A stretch of 54,443 bases of DNA, taken from assembly GCA_012744445.1 (NCBI GenBank), contig JAAYBZ010000006.1, forward strand, positions 1 to 54,443. The letters run 5' to 3'. Position 1 is the first letter of the stretch. Each line of letters begins with the position of its first letter. The notes beneath the pieces were generated by a model, which worked only from the letters and a program-made list of their open reading frames with translations, did no database searches and was not told where the DNA came from. The translations under genes were made by a program, and so were the position numbers. Of this stretch, positions 25,859-35,168 are shown piece after piece. Source of the stretch: Myxococcales bacterium. Its GTDB lineage: Bacteria > Myxococcota_A > Polyangia > Polyangiales > Houyiibacteriaceae.

Positions 25859-28800
25859 TCAGAGGAGCGCGACGAACTCGCGCCCGAACTCCATCGGCGT
25901 CGGCCGATCCTTGGGGTCGATCGCGGTGGCCGCGCGCATGAGCTTGGCGAGCGCCGCGGGGTAGTCGCGGAGCCGCTCGACCTGCTCGAAGGGATCGCGC
26001 TGCATGTGCGCGAAGATCCGGTCACGCGGGCTCGTGATGTCGTCGAAGAACGCCCGGCCCGTGGTGACGTTGTAGATGGTGCCCGCGAGCGAGTAGACGT
26101 CGGCGCGACCGTCGAGCTCGACCGGATCGAGGACCTGCTCGGGCGCGATGTAGCCCGGCGTGCCCGCGACGAAGCGGCCCGCCGACTCGGGGGCGACCTT
26201 CATCGCGCGCACCATGCCGAAGTCGATGACGACGGTGGCGAGCGGCGGCGTGCGCGCCGGATCGCGGTGCTTCTCCGGATCGAAGCGGGTGCCGCCCGTG
26301 AGCGGGAGGCGCAGCCAGAGGTTCGCGGGCTTGATGTCGCGGTGCACGAGGCCCGCCTGGTGGAGCGCCGTGAGGCCGGCGCAGGCCTCGAGCACCACCT
26401 GCCGGAGCTCGAAGAGGCTCATGAGCCGCGCGCTCGAGTACTCCTTGAGGTCGGCGCCCATGAGGTATTCGAGCACGAGGAAGGGCACGTTCCCGGAGAC
26501 GCCGCGGTCGATGATGTTGGCGACGTTGGGGTGATAGAGACCGGCGAGCGCCTTGGCCTCCTCGACGAACGAGGCGAGGATGCCCGCGCGCTCGGTGTCG
26601 CTCGCGGCGGCGAGCGCGTCGGCCTTGGGGATCTTCAAGACGAAGAGGCGATCGGCGCCCGGTTTGCGCACGAGCCAGACGGTGCCGACGCCGCCTTCGC
26701 CGAGCGGCTTGACCAGCTCGTAGCCCTCGATGGTCTTGGGCGCCTCGCGCTTGGGCAGCGGGGGCGGCGGCGGCGTGCGGCGGACGGCGCCGCTCACGGC
26801 CGCCTCGACGAGCGCCGAGGTGACGGGACCGAGCGAGGCGAACCACACGTCGAGCATGGTGAGCTCGCGCTTCTGGATGGCGCGCGCGACGAGCGAGGCG
26901 ATGCGCGCGGCGTTCTCCGTATTGCGCGGCTCGTCGTCGGGGCGCGCGCGGTGGAGCGCCTTCACCGGATCGGCGAGGGCCGCCTGGAGGCGCTCGGCGG
27001 CGTGCACGAGCGAGAGGCAGCGCGCGTCGAGATCGGGCTTCTGGCCCGAGACGTCGCCGAAGTCCTCGAGCGCGTCGGCGAGGCCGGAGAGCGCGTGCGC
27101 GAGCTCGGTGTTGCTCGCCTCGAGCGAGGCGAGGAGGTGCGCGGCCTCGCCGCCCCAGGCGCCGTCGAGCGCGCCGGAGGAGACCTGCGCGCGGATCTCC
27201 TCGGCGAGGGCGCAGCATCGCTCGAGCGCGCCCTCGGCGATCATGGGGAGCGCCACGGCGAGCTGTTGGAGCACCGTGGGCCGGTCGATGACGAGCGCCC
27301 ACCACGCGGCGAAGGGGCCGAGCCATTCGACGTCGTCGATCTCGCCGAGCGCCGAGCCGCGCGTGGTGTCGACGAGGCGCCAGAGCACCATGGCGAGCGC
27401 GTTCTTGATGGCGGGCGGCATCTCGCGCGAGCCGTCGGAGAGGCCCTGGATCTTGCGGAGGAAGACGCACGTGCTGTGCGCGGCCGGGCCGGGGCCGGGG
27501 CCGAGGTCCTTCTCGCCGCCGCACGCGTCGAGGGCGTAACCGCCGAGGCGGATGGCGAGCACCTCGAGCATCTCGTCGACCTGCGGATCGCTCTCGCCCT
27601 TCTCGCGGCGCTCCTTCACCACGTCGAGGAGCTCGGAGGGCGCGCGCGCGACGATCTTCCAGGTCTCCTCGAGATCGGGCTCCTGGATGGCGTCGCCGTG
27701 GGGGCGCGTGGCGAGGACGGGGCCCCAGAGTCGGAGCGCGAGCGAGCGCGCGCAGCCCTCGAGGGCGTTCATGGCGGCGGCGCGGTGGCGCAGCGTGCGG
27801 CCCTCGATGGCGACGCGGCGCGCCTCGTCGAAGGTGGGCGCGAGGATCTCGGCGAAGCGGGCGGCGCGGGCGTCGGCCTCTTCGTCGTCGTACTGGGCGG
27901 CGAGGCGGACGAGGTTCTCGAGGCCGAGCTCGAGGTCGAGCGGATCGCGCTCGGCGGCGTCGATGGGGTCGGTGACGGCGATGACCTCGATCCAGCGGCG
28001 CCACTCGGCGAGCTCGGTGGTCTTCGCGCGGCGCGCCATCTCGCGGAGCCGGCGGAGCGTGGGCTCGACCTCTTCACGGCCGTGGCCGCGGCGGAAGAGC
28101 GTGTAGAGGCCGCGGGCGAGGGCGCGCGCGGCGTTGGCGCCGCCGCCGCCGGCGAGGATGCGCGCGGCGAGCTTGTCCCAGATCTCGCGGCGCCCGTGGA
28201 AGAGGTAGGGCGTGGCCGCGGCGGCCGCGGCGAGCGACCAGTGCTCGTCCTCGGGCGACTCGATGAGCGCGACGAGCTCGTGCGCGAGCCGGCGGAGGCG
28301 ATCGGCCGGGAGCGAGGCGAAGCCCGTGAGCGCGCGCTGGCGGAGCACGGGGGTGGAGCCGCCGACCCAGTCGAGCAGGGTGTACTCGAGCTGCTCGACG
28401 GTGCCGGCGAGGCGGCCGAGCGCGCGCGCCGCGTGGATCCAGACGAGCGGCTCGGGGTGGAGGAGGAGCGGCTGGAGCACCTGGAGCGTGCGGCTCACGA
28501 GCGCCGGATCGGTCATCGGGGGCATGCCGCGCACCGCGACCTCGAGGCAGCGCGCGGCGAGCACGCGGCCGCGGAGCGCGCCGTGCGAGGGACGCCCGAC
28601 CATCGCGTCGAAGGTGGCCTCGGACGACCAGAGCCACTTGCCGAGCTCGGGGACCTCGAGGGCGCTCGCGCCTGCCTCCCAGATGAGGATCTCGATGCGC
28701 GCGCGCGCCTCGGCGTTGATCGGGTCCGAGAGCGCGCGTCCGTCGCCGAGGCGCGGGATGCAGCGGAGCGCGTCGAGGAGCGGACCCTCGACGATGCGCG

Positions 28801-29125
28801 CGCGGGCGGCGCGCGTCTTGGCCTCGGCAAGGGCCGGGCGCTTCTCGGCGGCGGCCAGGAGGTCGGCGTAGTCGACGTCGACGCGGGCCGCGCTCGCTTC
28901 GCAATAGGCGAGGAGGAGCGCGCCATGGTCTCCGTCGAGGAGCGCGTCGAGCTCGGCGCGGCGCTCGGGCGCGGTGAGCTCGGGCATCGCGCGCTCGAGG
29001 AAGGCCACCGCCGCGCGGGCGTCGGGAGAGAGGGAGGGCTCGTCGAGCGCGCCGCGGATCGCGGCGGGGTTCGAGAGCGAGGGGGCGAGCGCGGCGAGCG
29101 CGGAGGTCAGCTCCGGAGAGACCAT
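25859..29125 (-). CDS. Large Ser/Thr protein kinase with N-terminal helical repeats
   Basis: The protein has 1088 residues. The C-terminal 290 residues (from about 798) are a Hanks-type kinase with G-loop GEGGVGTVW, catalytic lysine K831 (VLKIPK), HRDIKPAN at 928-935, DFG at 968-970 and APEQ, so it should be active. About 25 extra residues lie between HRDIKPAN and DFG. The N-terminal 790 residues are almost entirely helical with HEAT-like patterns (for example LVWIHAARALGRLAG and LRQRALTGFASLP), probably a scaffold or sensor. No membrane helix is visible. Kinase-last order with a long helical head is less usual than kinase-first. Such kinases are abundant in myxobacteria. Confidence 0.92.
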   Translation of the reverse strand: MVSPELTSALAALAPSLSNPAAIRGALDEPSLSPDARAAVAFLERAMPELTAPERRAELDALLDGDHGALLLAYCEASAARVDVDYADLLAAAEKRPALAEAKTRAARARIVEGPLLDALRCIPRLGDGRALSDPINAEARARIEILIWEAGASALEVPELGKWLWSSEATFDAMVGRPSHGALRGRVLAARCLEVAVRGMPPMTDPALVSRTLQVLQPLLLHPEPLVWIHAARALGRLAGTVEQLEYTLLDWVGGSTPVLRQRALTGFASLPADRLRRLAHELVALIESPEDEHWSLAAAAAATPYLFHGRREIWDKLAARILAGGGGANAARALARGLYTLFRRGHGREEVEPTLRRLREMARRAKTTELAEWRRWIEVIAVTDPIDAAERDPLDLELGLENLVRLAAQYDDEEADARAARFAEILAPTFDEARRVAIEGRTLRHRAAAMNALEGCARSLALRLWGPVLATRPHGDAIQEPDLEETWKIVARAPSELLDVVKERREKGESDPQVDEMLEVLAIRLGGYALDACGGEKDLGPGPGPAAHSTCVFLRKIQGLSDGSREMPPAIKNALAMVLWRLVDTTRGSALGEIDDVEWLGPFAAWWALVIDRPTVLQQLAVALPMIAEGALERCCALAEEIRAQVSSGALDGAWGGEAAHLLASLEASNTELAHALSGLADALEDFGDVSGQKPDLDARCLSLVHAAERLQAALADPVKALHRARPDDEPRNTENAARIASLVARAIQKRELTMLDVWFASLGPVTSALVEAAVSGAVRRTPPPPPLPKREAPKTIEGYELVKPLGEGGVGTVWLVRKPGADRLFVLKIPKADALAAASDTERAGILASFVEEAKALAGLYHPNVANIIDRGVSGNVPFLVLEYLMGADLKEYSSARLMSLFELRQVVLEACAGLTALHQAGLVHRDIKPANLWLRLPLTGGTRFDPEKHRDPARTPPLATVVIDFGMVRAMKVAPESAGRFVAGTPGYIAPEQVLDPVELDGRADVYSLAGTIYNVTTGRAFFDDITSPRDRIFAHMQRDPFEQVERLRDYPAALAKLMRAATAIDPKDRPTPMEFGREFVALL

Positions 29126-29193
29126 GCGCGCACGAGGGTATCAAAGCTCGGCGGAAAATTGCGACGTCGCGACCCTCGCGCGCGGGGCGCCGG

Positions 29194-30018
29194 TCATTCC
29201 GGCCAGAAATTCGTCGGGAGCCCGCCCTTCTGCACGAGGGCGGCGAGGTCCATCGCGATGGCGACCGTCTCGTGCACGAAGAAGCCGGGCCAGATGGAGC
29301 GGCTGCGCATGGCGAGCGTGCCGAGGACCACGCCGGCGATGATCGCGCCGAAGGTCTCGGCGACGGGCTTGCCGTAGTGGATCATCACGTAGGGCACCAC
29401 CATCGCGAAGATGGCCTGGCTGCCGAGCGACCTCCGCCCCGACTCGACGAGGAAGCCGCGGAAGAGGAATTCCACCGCGAAGAACTGCCCGGCGTAGAAG
29501 AGCTCCCAGAGGAAGAGATCGGCGAGGCTCCGCCCGGCGTGCTTGTAGAAGGGGTAGTACGAGGAGAAGTCGCGCTGGTCGGCGACGAAGAAGACGAGCG
29601 GGAGCACCACCGCGGCGCACACGAAGTAGAGCGGGATGTGCGAGGTGGACTTGCCCCAGCCGAGGCCGTGGTCGCGGCCGCGGCGCCCCGAGAGCCAGAG
29701 CACGACGAGCGGGAGCACCACCCACGCGAAGACGCGCGTGAGGCTCCAATAGGCGTGCGGCGCGAGCCCCCAGAAGGGGGATTTTCGGGCTTCGAGGACG
29801 AGCTCGCGGAAGAAGCCGTCGGTGCGGAGCGCCCAGGCGGTGAGCTCGCGGAACTGCTGCCCGCTGCCCCAGTACTCGGTGAGGGTGAGGCCGACGGCCG
29901 CCGTGAGGAAGGCGAGGAGCGGCCCCCAGTCGTAGCGATCGCCCGCGGGGGCGCGCTCGCGATCGAGCTCGCGCCAGGTCTCGAGGAAGAAGCGCTTGGG
30001 GTGGAGCTCCCGGATCAC
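29194..30018 (-). CDS. CPBP family intramembrane protease (CAAX-protease-like)
   Basis: This 274-residue polytopic protein carries the CPBP (Abi) motifs: EFLFRG at 183-188, where E183 and R187 fit E-x-x-x-R but the preceding glutamate of the usual EE pair is valine; YVMIH with H214; and H249 with D257 in the third motif. These residues form the metal-free or glutamate-activated active site of the Rce1-like family. Substrates in bacteria are mostly unknown. It overlaps the upstream gltX stop by four bases, so it is made from the same mRNA. The missing first glutamate could lower activity. Confidence 0.88.
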   Translation of the reverse strand: MIRELHPKRFFLETWRELDRERAPAGDRYDWGPLLAFLTAAVGLTLTEYWGSGQQFRELTAWALRTDGFFRELVLEARKSPFWGLAPHAYWSLTRVFAWVVLPLVVLWLSGRRGRDHGLGWGKSTSHIPLYFVCAAVVLPLVFFVADQRDFSSYYPFYKHAGRSLADLFLWELFYAGQFFAVEFLFRGFLVESGRRSLGSQAIFAMVVPYVMIHYGKPVAETFGAIIAGVVLGTLAMRSRSIWPGFFVHETVAIAMDLAALVQKGGLPTNFWPE

Positions 30019-31454
30019 GTCCCGGCCCGCTCGATGGCGCGCTCGAGGCGGGCGAGCGTCGCGTCCTTGCCGAGGACCTCCATCACCTCGAAGAGGCCCG
30101 GGCTCTTGGTGCGCCCGGTGAGGGCGACGCGCGCGGGCTGGGCGATCTCCTTCATCGTGAGCCCTTCGGCCTCCATCGCGGCGGTGACGTGCGGCGAGAG
30201 CTGCGCGTCGGTGAAGGGCTCGACGCCGGCGATGGTGGAGGCGAGCCAGCGGAGGTGCGGCACGGCCTCGGGCGTGAGGAACTTGGCCGCGGCCTTCTCG
30301 TCCATCGCGGGCTCGTCGACGAAGAAGTACTCCGCGGCCTCGGCGAGCTCGACGAGCGTGACGGCGCGCGGCTTGAGGTAGGGCATCGCCTTCACGAGGC
30401 GCGGATCGTCGGGCGCGACCTTCACGCCGCGGGCCTCGAGGAAGGGCGCGACCTCCTCGGCGAGGCGCGCGTCGTCGAGCATGCGGAGGTGTTCGCCCTG
30501 GACGTAGGCGAACTTCTTCGCGTCGTAGCGGCTCGCCTGCGCGCCGACTCGATCCCAGGAGAACTTCTCGATGAGCTCGGCGCGCGTGAAGATCTCCTGA
30601 TCGCCGTACGACCAGCCGAGGCGCACGAGGTAGTTGAGGACGGCGTCGGGCAGGTAGCCCATGTCGCGGTACTCGAGCACGCCGACGGCCGCGTGGCGCT
30701 TGCTGAGCTTCTGGCCGTTGGGCGCGAGGACCATGGGCACGTGCGCGAACTCGGGCACCTTCGCGCCGAGCGCCTGGTAGATGAGGATCTGCGGCGTGGT
30801 GTTGATCATGTGATCGTCACCGCGCGCGACGAGCGTGACGCCCATGGTGATGTCGTCGACGACGCAGCCGAGGTTGTAGAGCGGCATGCCGTCGGGGCGC
30901 ACGAGGACGAAGTCCTGGAGCGTCGAGTGCTGGATCTCGATGCGGCCCTTGATGAGGTCGTCCCAGGCCGTCGTGCCCTCGCGCGGCGCCTTGAAGCGTA
31001 CGACGTGCGGGGCGCTCGGATCGGCCGGCTGCTTCCCGTCGCGGTAGGGACTCTCGAAGGTGAAGCCCTCCTTGCGGCCGGTGCGCGCGGCGAAGGCCTC
31101 ACGCGCGGCTTCGATCTCTTCCTTGGTGGCGTAGCAGCGGTACGCGTGGCCCGAGGCGATGAGCTTCTCGACCACCTCGCGGTAGATGTCGAGGCGCTGG
31201 CTCTGGAAGTACGGGCCGTTCGGGCCGCCCACCTCGGGACCCTCGTCCCAGTCGAGGCCGAGCCACCGGAGCGACTCGACGATGACGCGCGCGCTCTCCT
31301 CGGTGCTCCGCCCCTGGTCGGTGTCCTCGACGCGGAGGATGAACTTGCCGCCCTGTTGGCGGGCGTAGAGCCAGCTGTAGAGCGCCGTCCGGACGCCGCC
31401 GATGTGCAGGGTGCCGGTGGGCGAGGGCGCGAATCGAACGCGGACTTCGGTCAT
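30015..31454 (-). CDS. gltX: Glutamyl-tRNA synthetase
   Basis: This 479-residue class I aminoacyl-tRNA synthetase attaches glutamate to tRNA-Glu (a non-discriminating form could also charge tRNA-Gln). The HIGH signature is HIGG at 17-20 within FAPSPTGTLHIGG, and the KMSKS signature is KLSKR at 249-253. RVEDTDQGRS near 41-50 matches the amino-acid-binding region. The cysteine cluster that binds zinc in the E. coli enzyme is not present. The C-terminal anticodon-binding helical domain is complete. It is the first gene of a two-gene operon with the CPBP protease. Confidence 0.97.
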   Translation of the reverse strand: MTEVRVRFAPSPTGTLHIGGVRTALYSWLYARQQGGKFILRVEDTDQGRSTEESARVIVESLRWLGLDWDEGPEVGGPNGPYFQSQRLDIYREVVEKLIASGHAYRCYATKEEIEAAREAFAARTGRKEGFTFESPYRDGKQPADPSAPHVVRFKAPREGTTAWDDLIKGRIEIQHSTLQDFVLVRPDGMPLYNLGCVVDDITMGVTLVARGDDHMINTTPQILIYQALGAKVPEFAHVPMVLAPNGQKLSKRHAAVGVLEYRDMGYLPDAVLNYLVRLGWSYGDQEIFTRAELIEKFSWDRVGAQASRYDAKKFAYVQGEHLRMLDDARLAEEVAPFLEARGVKVAPDDPRLVKAMPYLKPRAVTLVELAEAAEYFFVDEPAMDEKAAAKFLTPEAVPHLRWLASTIAGVEPFTDAQLSPHVTAAMEAEGLTMKEIAQPARVALTGRTKSPGLFEVMEVLGKDATLARLERAIERAGT

Positions 31455-31506
31455 GGCGCGCGGATTAGCAGCCTCGCGGCGGATGCGCGAGCCCGCCCCG
31501 CGCGGC

Positions 31507-32736
31507 TCAGGACTCGGGGCCGGGGTCGTCGCTCCCGTATTGGTAGAAGAGCAGCCCCCCGCGCTGGCGCGGGAAACGGTCGGCGATGAAGAGGTCGAAG
31601 CCCGAGCCGTCGGGGCGCACGCGGATGCCGCCGCCGTTGCGGAGCGAGACGCCGAACGAGGTCCTCGAGGTGGCGACCCGCTTCCGGGCGACGCTCTCGA
31701 AGTCGAGCGCGCGGTCTCGGGCCCGAAGGCGGTGGAGCGCCACCTTGCCGCGCCGCTCGCCCATGCCGACGAGGTAGATGCGGCCCGTGCCGCACTCGGT
31801 GACGAAGGTCGTGTTCTCGTAGCGATCCCACTCCTTGCACACGCCGCCCTCGCGCGCGGTGCAGACGCCGAGGAGGGGATCGATGCGGCGCTCGGGATCG
31901 TCCTTGAGGGCCGACCAGTAGTGGACGAAGTCGAATCGCGTGCCCGCGTCGAGCCGGGGACCGTCGCTCACGTAGAAATGCCCGTAGCGGCCCGAATGAC
32001 GCCCGCCGACGTAGACGAGGAAGCGGCCGTCGACGAGCTTGGTGAGGGCCACGGAGGAGGCCTTCGACGCGCGGCCCAGCTGGCGCGGCTCGCCCTGGCT
32101 CCCGTCGAGCACGATCGACGTCATCGGCGCCTTCACCGAGGCGGGGTCGGAGACGTCGTAGAAGAGGACGCGCGCCGGGCCCTTGCACCTTCGGCCGTCG
32201 CATTCGACGGCCACGGCGAGGACGTCGCCGAGGACCTGCATCCCGCCCGGGTGGTTGCCGTGGGGCACGCGGACGACGTGCTCGAGCTTGCCCGGTCCGA
32301 AGCGCCCGAGACGCCGGAGCGGATGGGCGCGCTCGCCTTTCACGGGCAGGCGCACGAATTCGATGCGGCCCCGGCCGGGGCGGCGCGCGCTCCGCGAGAG
32401 GGCGAGGTATTCGGTCCCGTCGGCGGCGGTGAAGCTCACGATGCTCTGGTAGTGGCGCAGGCCCATGCGCCGACCGACGGTGCGGCGCGCGATCGTGGCG
32501 CGCAGCGTGTCCCGCGTCTTGGAGGTGGTCCCGAGGCGCGCGAACGTGCCGGGCACGTCGCGCATGCAGACGTTGCAGTCGGGATCGTCGGGGCCGCAGG
32601 CGTCGTCGCCGCGAAGCGCCGGGGGGTACGCCTCCTGCACGGTGTCCGTGGGCGTCGTGTCGGCCTCGGCGACCCCGAGCACGAAGGCCGAAACGAAGAG
32701 GGCCGCGATCGCGGACGTGGACGACTGCACGAGCAT
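31507..32736 (-). CDS. Secreted protein of unknown function, possibly beta-propeller-like
   Basis: The protein has about 409 residues with a signal peptide (SAIAALFVSAFVLGVAEA) when started at ATG 32736; ATG 32772 would add a poor hydrophilic extension. The mature part has a short Cys-rich segment (DACGPDDPDCNVC) and then repeated beta-strand pairs such as EYLALSRSARRPGRGRIEFV, VLAVAVECDG and FLVYVGGRHSGRYGHFYV, which look like blades of a propeller. I recognise no family. It stands between gltX and the next minus-strand group, with about 50 bases on one side and 97 on the other. Confidence 0.75.
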   Translation of the reverse strand: MLVQSSTSAIAALFVSAFVLGVAEADTTPTDTVQEAYPPALRGDDACGPDDPDCNVCMRDVPGTFARLGTTSKTRDTLRATIARRTVGRRMGLRHYQSIVSFTAADGTEYLALSRSARRPGRGRIEFVRLPVKGERAHPLRRLGRFGPGKLEHVVRVPHGNHPGGMQVLGDVLAVAVECDGRRCKGPARVLFYDVSDPASVKAPMTSIVLDGSQGEPRQLGRASKASSVALTKLVDGRFLVYVGGRHSGRYGHFYVSDGPRLDAGTRFDFVHYWSALKDDPERRIDPLLGVCTAREGGVCKEWDRYENTTFVTECGTGRIYLVGMGERRGKVALHRLRARDRALDFESVARKRVATSRTSFGVSLRNGGGIRVRPDGSGFDLFIADRFPRQRGGLLFYQYGSDDPGPES

Positions 32737-32833
32737 CGCCCGAGAGCATCTAGAGAAGTCCCGGGTTTGCACAATGCCCGCCGCGTCGATCGCGGGTACA
32801 CCGGGGACCCGGCACGCCGCGCAGGCGCGCGCC

Positions 32834-33484
32834 TCAGTTGCGCAGCCCGACGCCGAAGTAGGGCATGAGCGCGCCTCGGCGCGCCGTGAAGAAGCTGCCC
32901 TTGAAGCTCAACGCCGCCTCGCAGCCCACGTCGAGGAAGACGTGTCGCTTCGCGGCGAGCGCGAATTTCCCGCCGAGCCGCCCGCTCAGCGCGGGCGCGA
33001 AGCGATGGGCGCCCGCGCTCGTGCACGACCAGAAGTCACAGACGATCTCGCTCTCGTCGAAGCGCCAGAGCTGGGCGTCGAAGCCGCCTTGGAGGTACGG
33101 GGTGAACGCGCTCCGGTTCGAGCCGTCCAAGGAGACGAAGGCGCCGAAGGCGGCGCGCTCGAGCGGCGTGCGCCCCGCGGTCTGGAACTCGGGGTCGCGC
33201 GCGCCGCTCTCGACGGGGATCCATTGATACGAGGCGTGGACGCCGCCCCCGAAGAAGCGCGAGGCGACCGAGAGGCGGAGGCCGAGGTTCGCGCCGGGGC
33301 GGATGACCTCGCGATCGACGTCGAGGAGCAAGGGCACGCCCATGTGGAGCTGCGTGACCATCCAGACCGGCCGCGCGAGCGAGGTGAGCGTCGACTCCGG
33401 CTCCGCCACGGGGGGCTCGTCCCATTGGGCCGCGGCGGCGCGCGAGAGCCCGATAGCCAAGAGGATTGCGAGGAGGCGCCTCAT
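32834..33484 (-). CDS. Probable outer-membrane beta-barrel protein
   Basis: The 216-residue protein begins with a signal peptide (MRRLLAILLAIGLSRAAAA) and continues with alternating amphipathic strands (NLGLRLSVASRFFGGGVHASYQW, FTPYLQGGFDAQLWRF) ending in ALMPYFGVGLRN. A hydrophobic terminal strand of this sort fits the outer-membrane barrel insertion signal, though an aromatic final residue is missing. Two cysteines (CDFWSC) may form a loop disulphide. The start ATG overlaps the stop of the channel gene upstream by one base (TGATG), so the two are coupled. The longer upstream frame is antisense-like noise. Confidence 0.72.
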   Translation of the reverse strand: MRRLLAILLAIGLSRAAAAQWDEPPVAEPESTLTSLARPVWMVTQLHMGVPLLLDVDREVIRPGANLGLRLSVASRFFGGGVHASYQWIPVESGARDPEFQTAGRTPLERAAFGAFVSLDGSNRSAFTPYLQGGFDAQLWRFDESEIVCDFWSCTSAGAHRFAPALSGRLGGKFALAAKRHVFLDVGCEAALSFKGSFFTARRGALMPYFGVGLRN

Positions 33485-35034
33485 CAATGGGACGTACGCC
33501 GCTCGTCGGGTGAGCTCCGCGGCGGGGTCTCGCCGGGCCGTTCTTCTTCGAGGCGCGCGAGCATGCGCGAGGCCGCTTCGCGCCCGCCGAGCCCGAAGGC
33601 GAGGGCGGAGGCCACGGCGATCGCGCCGAGCACCAGGCCGAACGCGAGGTTCACGATCTCGTCGGCGAGGCCCACCTGCCGGAGCGCCATCGCCGCCGCG
33701 AGCACGAGGATGCTCACGCGCGCCACGTTGGCGAGCGTCTCGGCGTGCGGGCTCTGGCTCGCCCGCACGGCGCGCGCCGCCACGTTGGCGAAGGCGAGGC
33801 CGACGACGACGATCACCGCCGCGACGAGGATCTGCACGCCGAAGCGCATGGTCTCCGCGAGCATCACCTCGAGCGACTCGAAGCCCAGCGTCGCGCTCGC
33901 CTCCATCGCGCCCACGAGGATCGCGGCGACCACGACGATCCCGTTCGCCACGCGTGAGGGGCGATACGACGGGTCGATGGCGCCCTCCTTGGCGATGCCG
34001 AGCCGCGCGGGCCACGAGTCGAAGCCGATGCCCTCGAGGAGGCGCTGCACCACGCCGCCCGCGAGGCGGCCGACGACGTAGGCGATGACGAGGATGATCG
34101 CTGCGCCGAGGAGACGGGGCAGGAGGTCGAGCATCGTGCCGAGCATGGCCGTGGCGGGCTGCGCGATCGCGTCGATGCCCATGGCGTTGAGGCCTGCGAT
34201 GAGCGCGGGCACGAAGACCAGCACGAAGACGAGCATGCCGATCGCCGAGGCGAGCGAGGTCTCGCCGAGCGCCGAGGACATCCCGACGCGCGCGGAGAGC
34301 CGATCGACGCCCGCCGTCTCGAGCAGGCTCGTGACGAGGCGCTGCACCACGCGCGCGACGAACCAGCCGATGGCGATGAGCAGGGCACCGACGGCCACGT
34401 CGGGCAGCGCGACGAGGATGCGGTCCATCATGTTGCGCACCGGGCCCAGCATCCCCTCGAGGCCGAGCGCGCTGAGGATGGCCGGGAGGAAGAGGAGGAA
34501 GACGAGCCAGTACGCGGTCTCCGCGAGCGAGCGCGCGAGCTTCACGTGGGTCTGGCGATCGAAGCCGAGGCGGTCTTCCTCGGCGGGCTCGGGCACGCGC
34601 GCGAGCATCACGCGGCGCACCCCCACGCGGAGCAGGCTCGCGATCACCCAGGCCACGCCGGCGAGCAGGAGGGCGCCGAGCAGGTTCGGGACGAAGGCGA
34701 AGACCTTGCGGAGGAGATCTTCGGCCGGCGCCGCGACGCTCGACATGCCCACGTACTCGACGAAGGCCATGAAGACGAAGAGCAAGACGCCGAAGAAGGC
34801 GACCTTGCCCGCGAGGCTCGCGACGTCGACACGATCACGCCGCGGGGCGTCGGGGTCGTGCGCTGCGCGCGCGAGCCGCTCGCCGATGCGCGCCCGCATC
34901 ACCAGCCGCCGCACGACGTATCCGACGAGGTAGGCGACCAGGAAACCCACCACGAGGATGAGCAGCGGGATGAGCACTCCGGGCAACCAATCCGCCGGCT
35001 CCCGCATCATCGTTCCGAAGTCTCGCTGCTGCAT
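33484..35034 (-). CDS. CmpX-like membrane protein with repeated MscS-type TM_helix segments
   Basis: The 516-residue protein contains several copies of the conserved TM_helix repeat found in CmpX and mechanosensitive channel relatives: a membrane helix followed by basic residues and a coupling helix (FVPNLLGALLLAGVAWVIASLL, ALPDVAVGALLIAIGWFVAR, LLPRLLGAAIILVIAYVVGR). The cytosolic beta-domain and pore helix of true MscS are absent, so classic mechanosensitive gating is uncertain. A role in membrane-stress response or ion passage is inferred from relatives. The C-terminus is charged (PGETPPRSSPDERRTSH). It is the first gene of a coupled pair. Confidence 0.85.
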   Translation of the reverse strand: MQQRDFGTMMREPADWLPGVLIPLLILVVGFLVAYLVGYVVRRLVMRARIGERLARAAHDPDAPRRDRVDVASLAGKVAFFGVLLFVFMAFVEYVGMSSVAAPAEDLLRKVFAFVPNLLGALLLAGVAWVIASLLRVGVRRVMLARVPEPAEEDRLGFDRQTHVKLARSLAETAYWLVFLLFLPAILSALGLEGMLGPVRNMMDRILVALPDVAVGALLIAIGWFVARVVQRLVTSLLETAGVDRLSARVGMSSALGETSLASAIGMLVFVLVFVPALIAGLNAMGIDAIAQPATAMLGTMLDLLPRLLGAAIILVIAYVVGRLAGGVVQRLLEGIGFDSWPARLGIAKEGAIDPSYRPSRVANGIVVVAAILVGAMEASATLGFESLEVMLAETMRFGVQILVAAVIVVVGLAFANVAARAVRASQSPHAETLANVARVSILVLAAAMALRQVGLADEIVNLAFGLVLGAIAVASALAFGLGGREAASRMLARLEEERPGETPPRSSPDERRTSH

Positions 35035-35168
35035 GTCCGCATCCCCCTCGAGCGCGACGCGCTCTCCGCCCTTCAGCGTGGCGGCCGCCCCGACGGGCGA
35101 AAACCGCCAATGAAGGTCCCATCGGTCACCAATTGCAGCCGGCGCCCGGCCTCGCGTAGCATCGCGCG

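Noticed and set aside
26006..29377. A 1123-codon open frame on the plus strand opposite the kinase gene
   Set aside because: It is longer than the kinase frame but its translation is a low-complexity run of Arg, Glu, Asp, Leu and Ala with no domain. GC-rich codon use creates such antisense frames.
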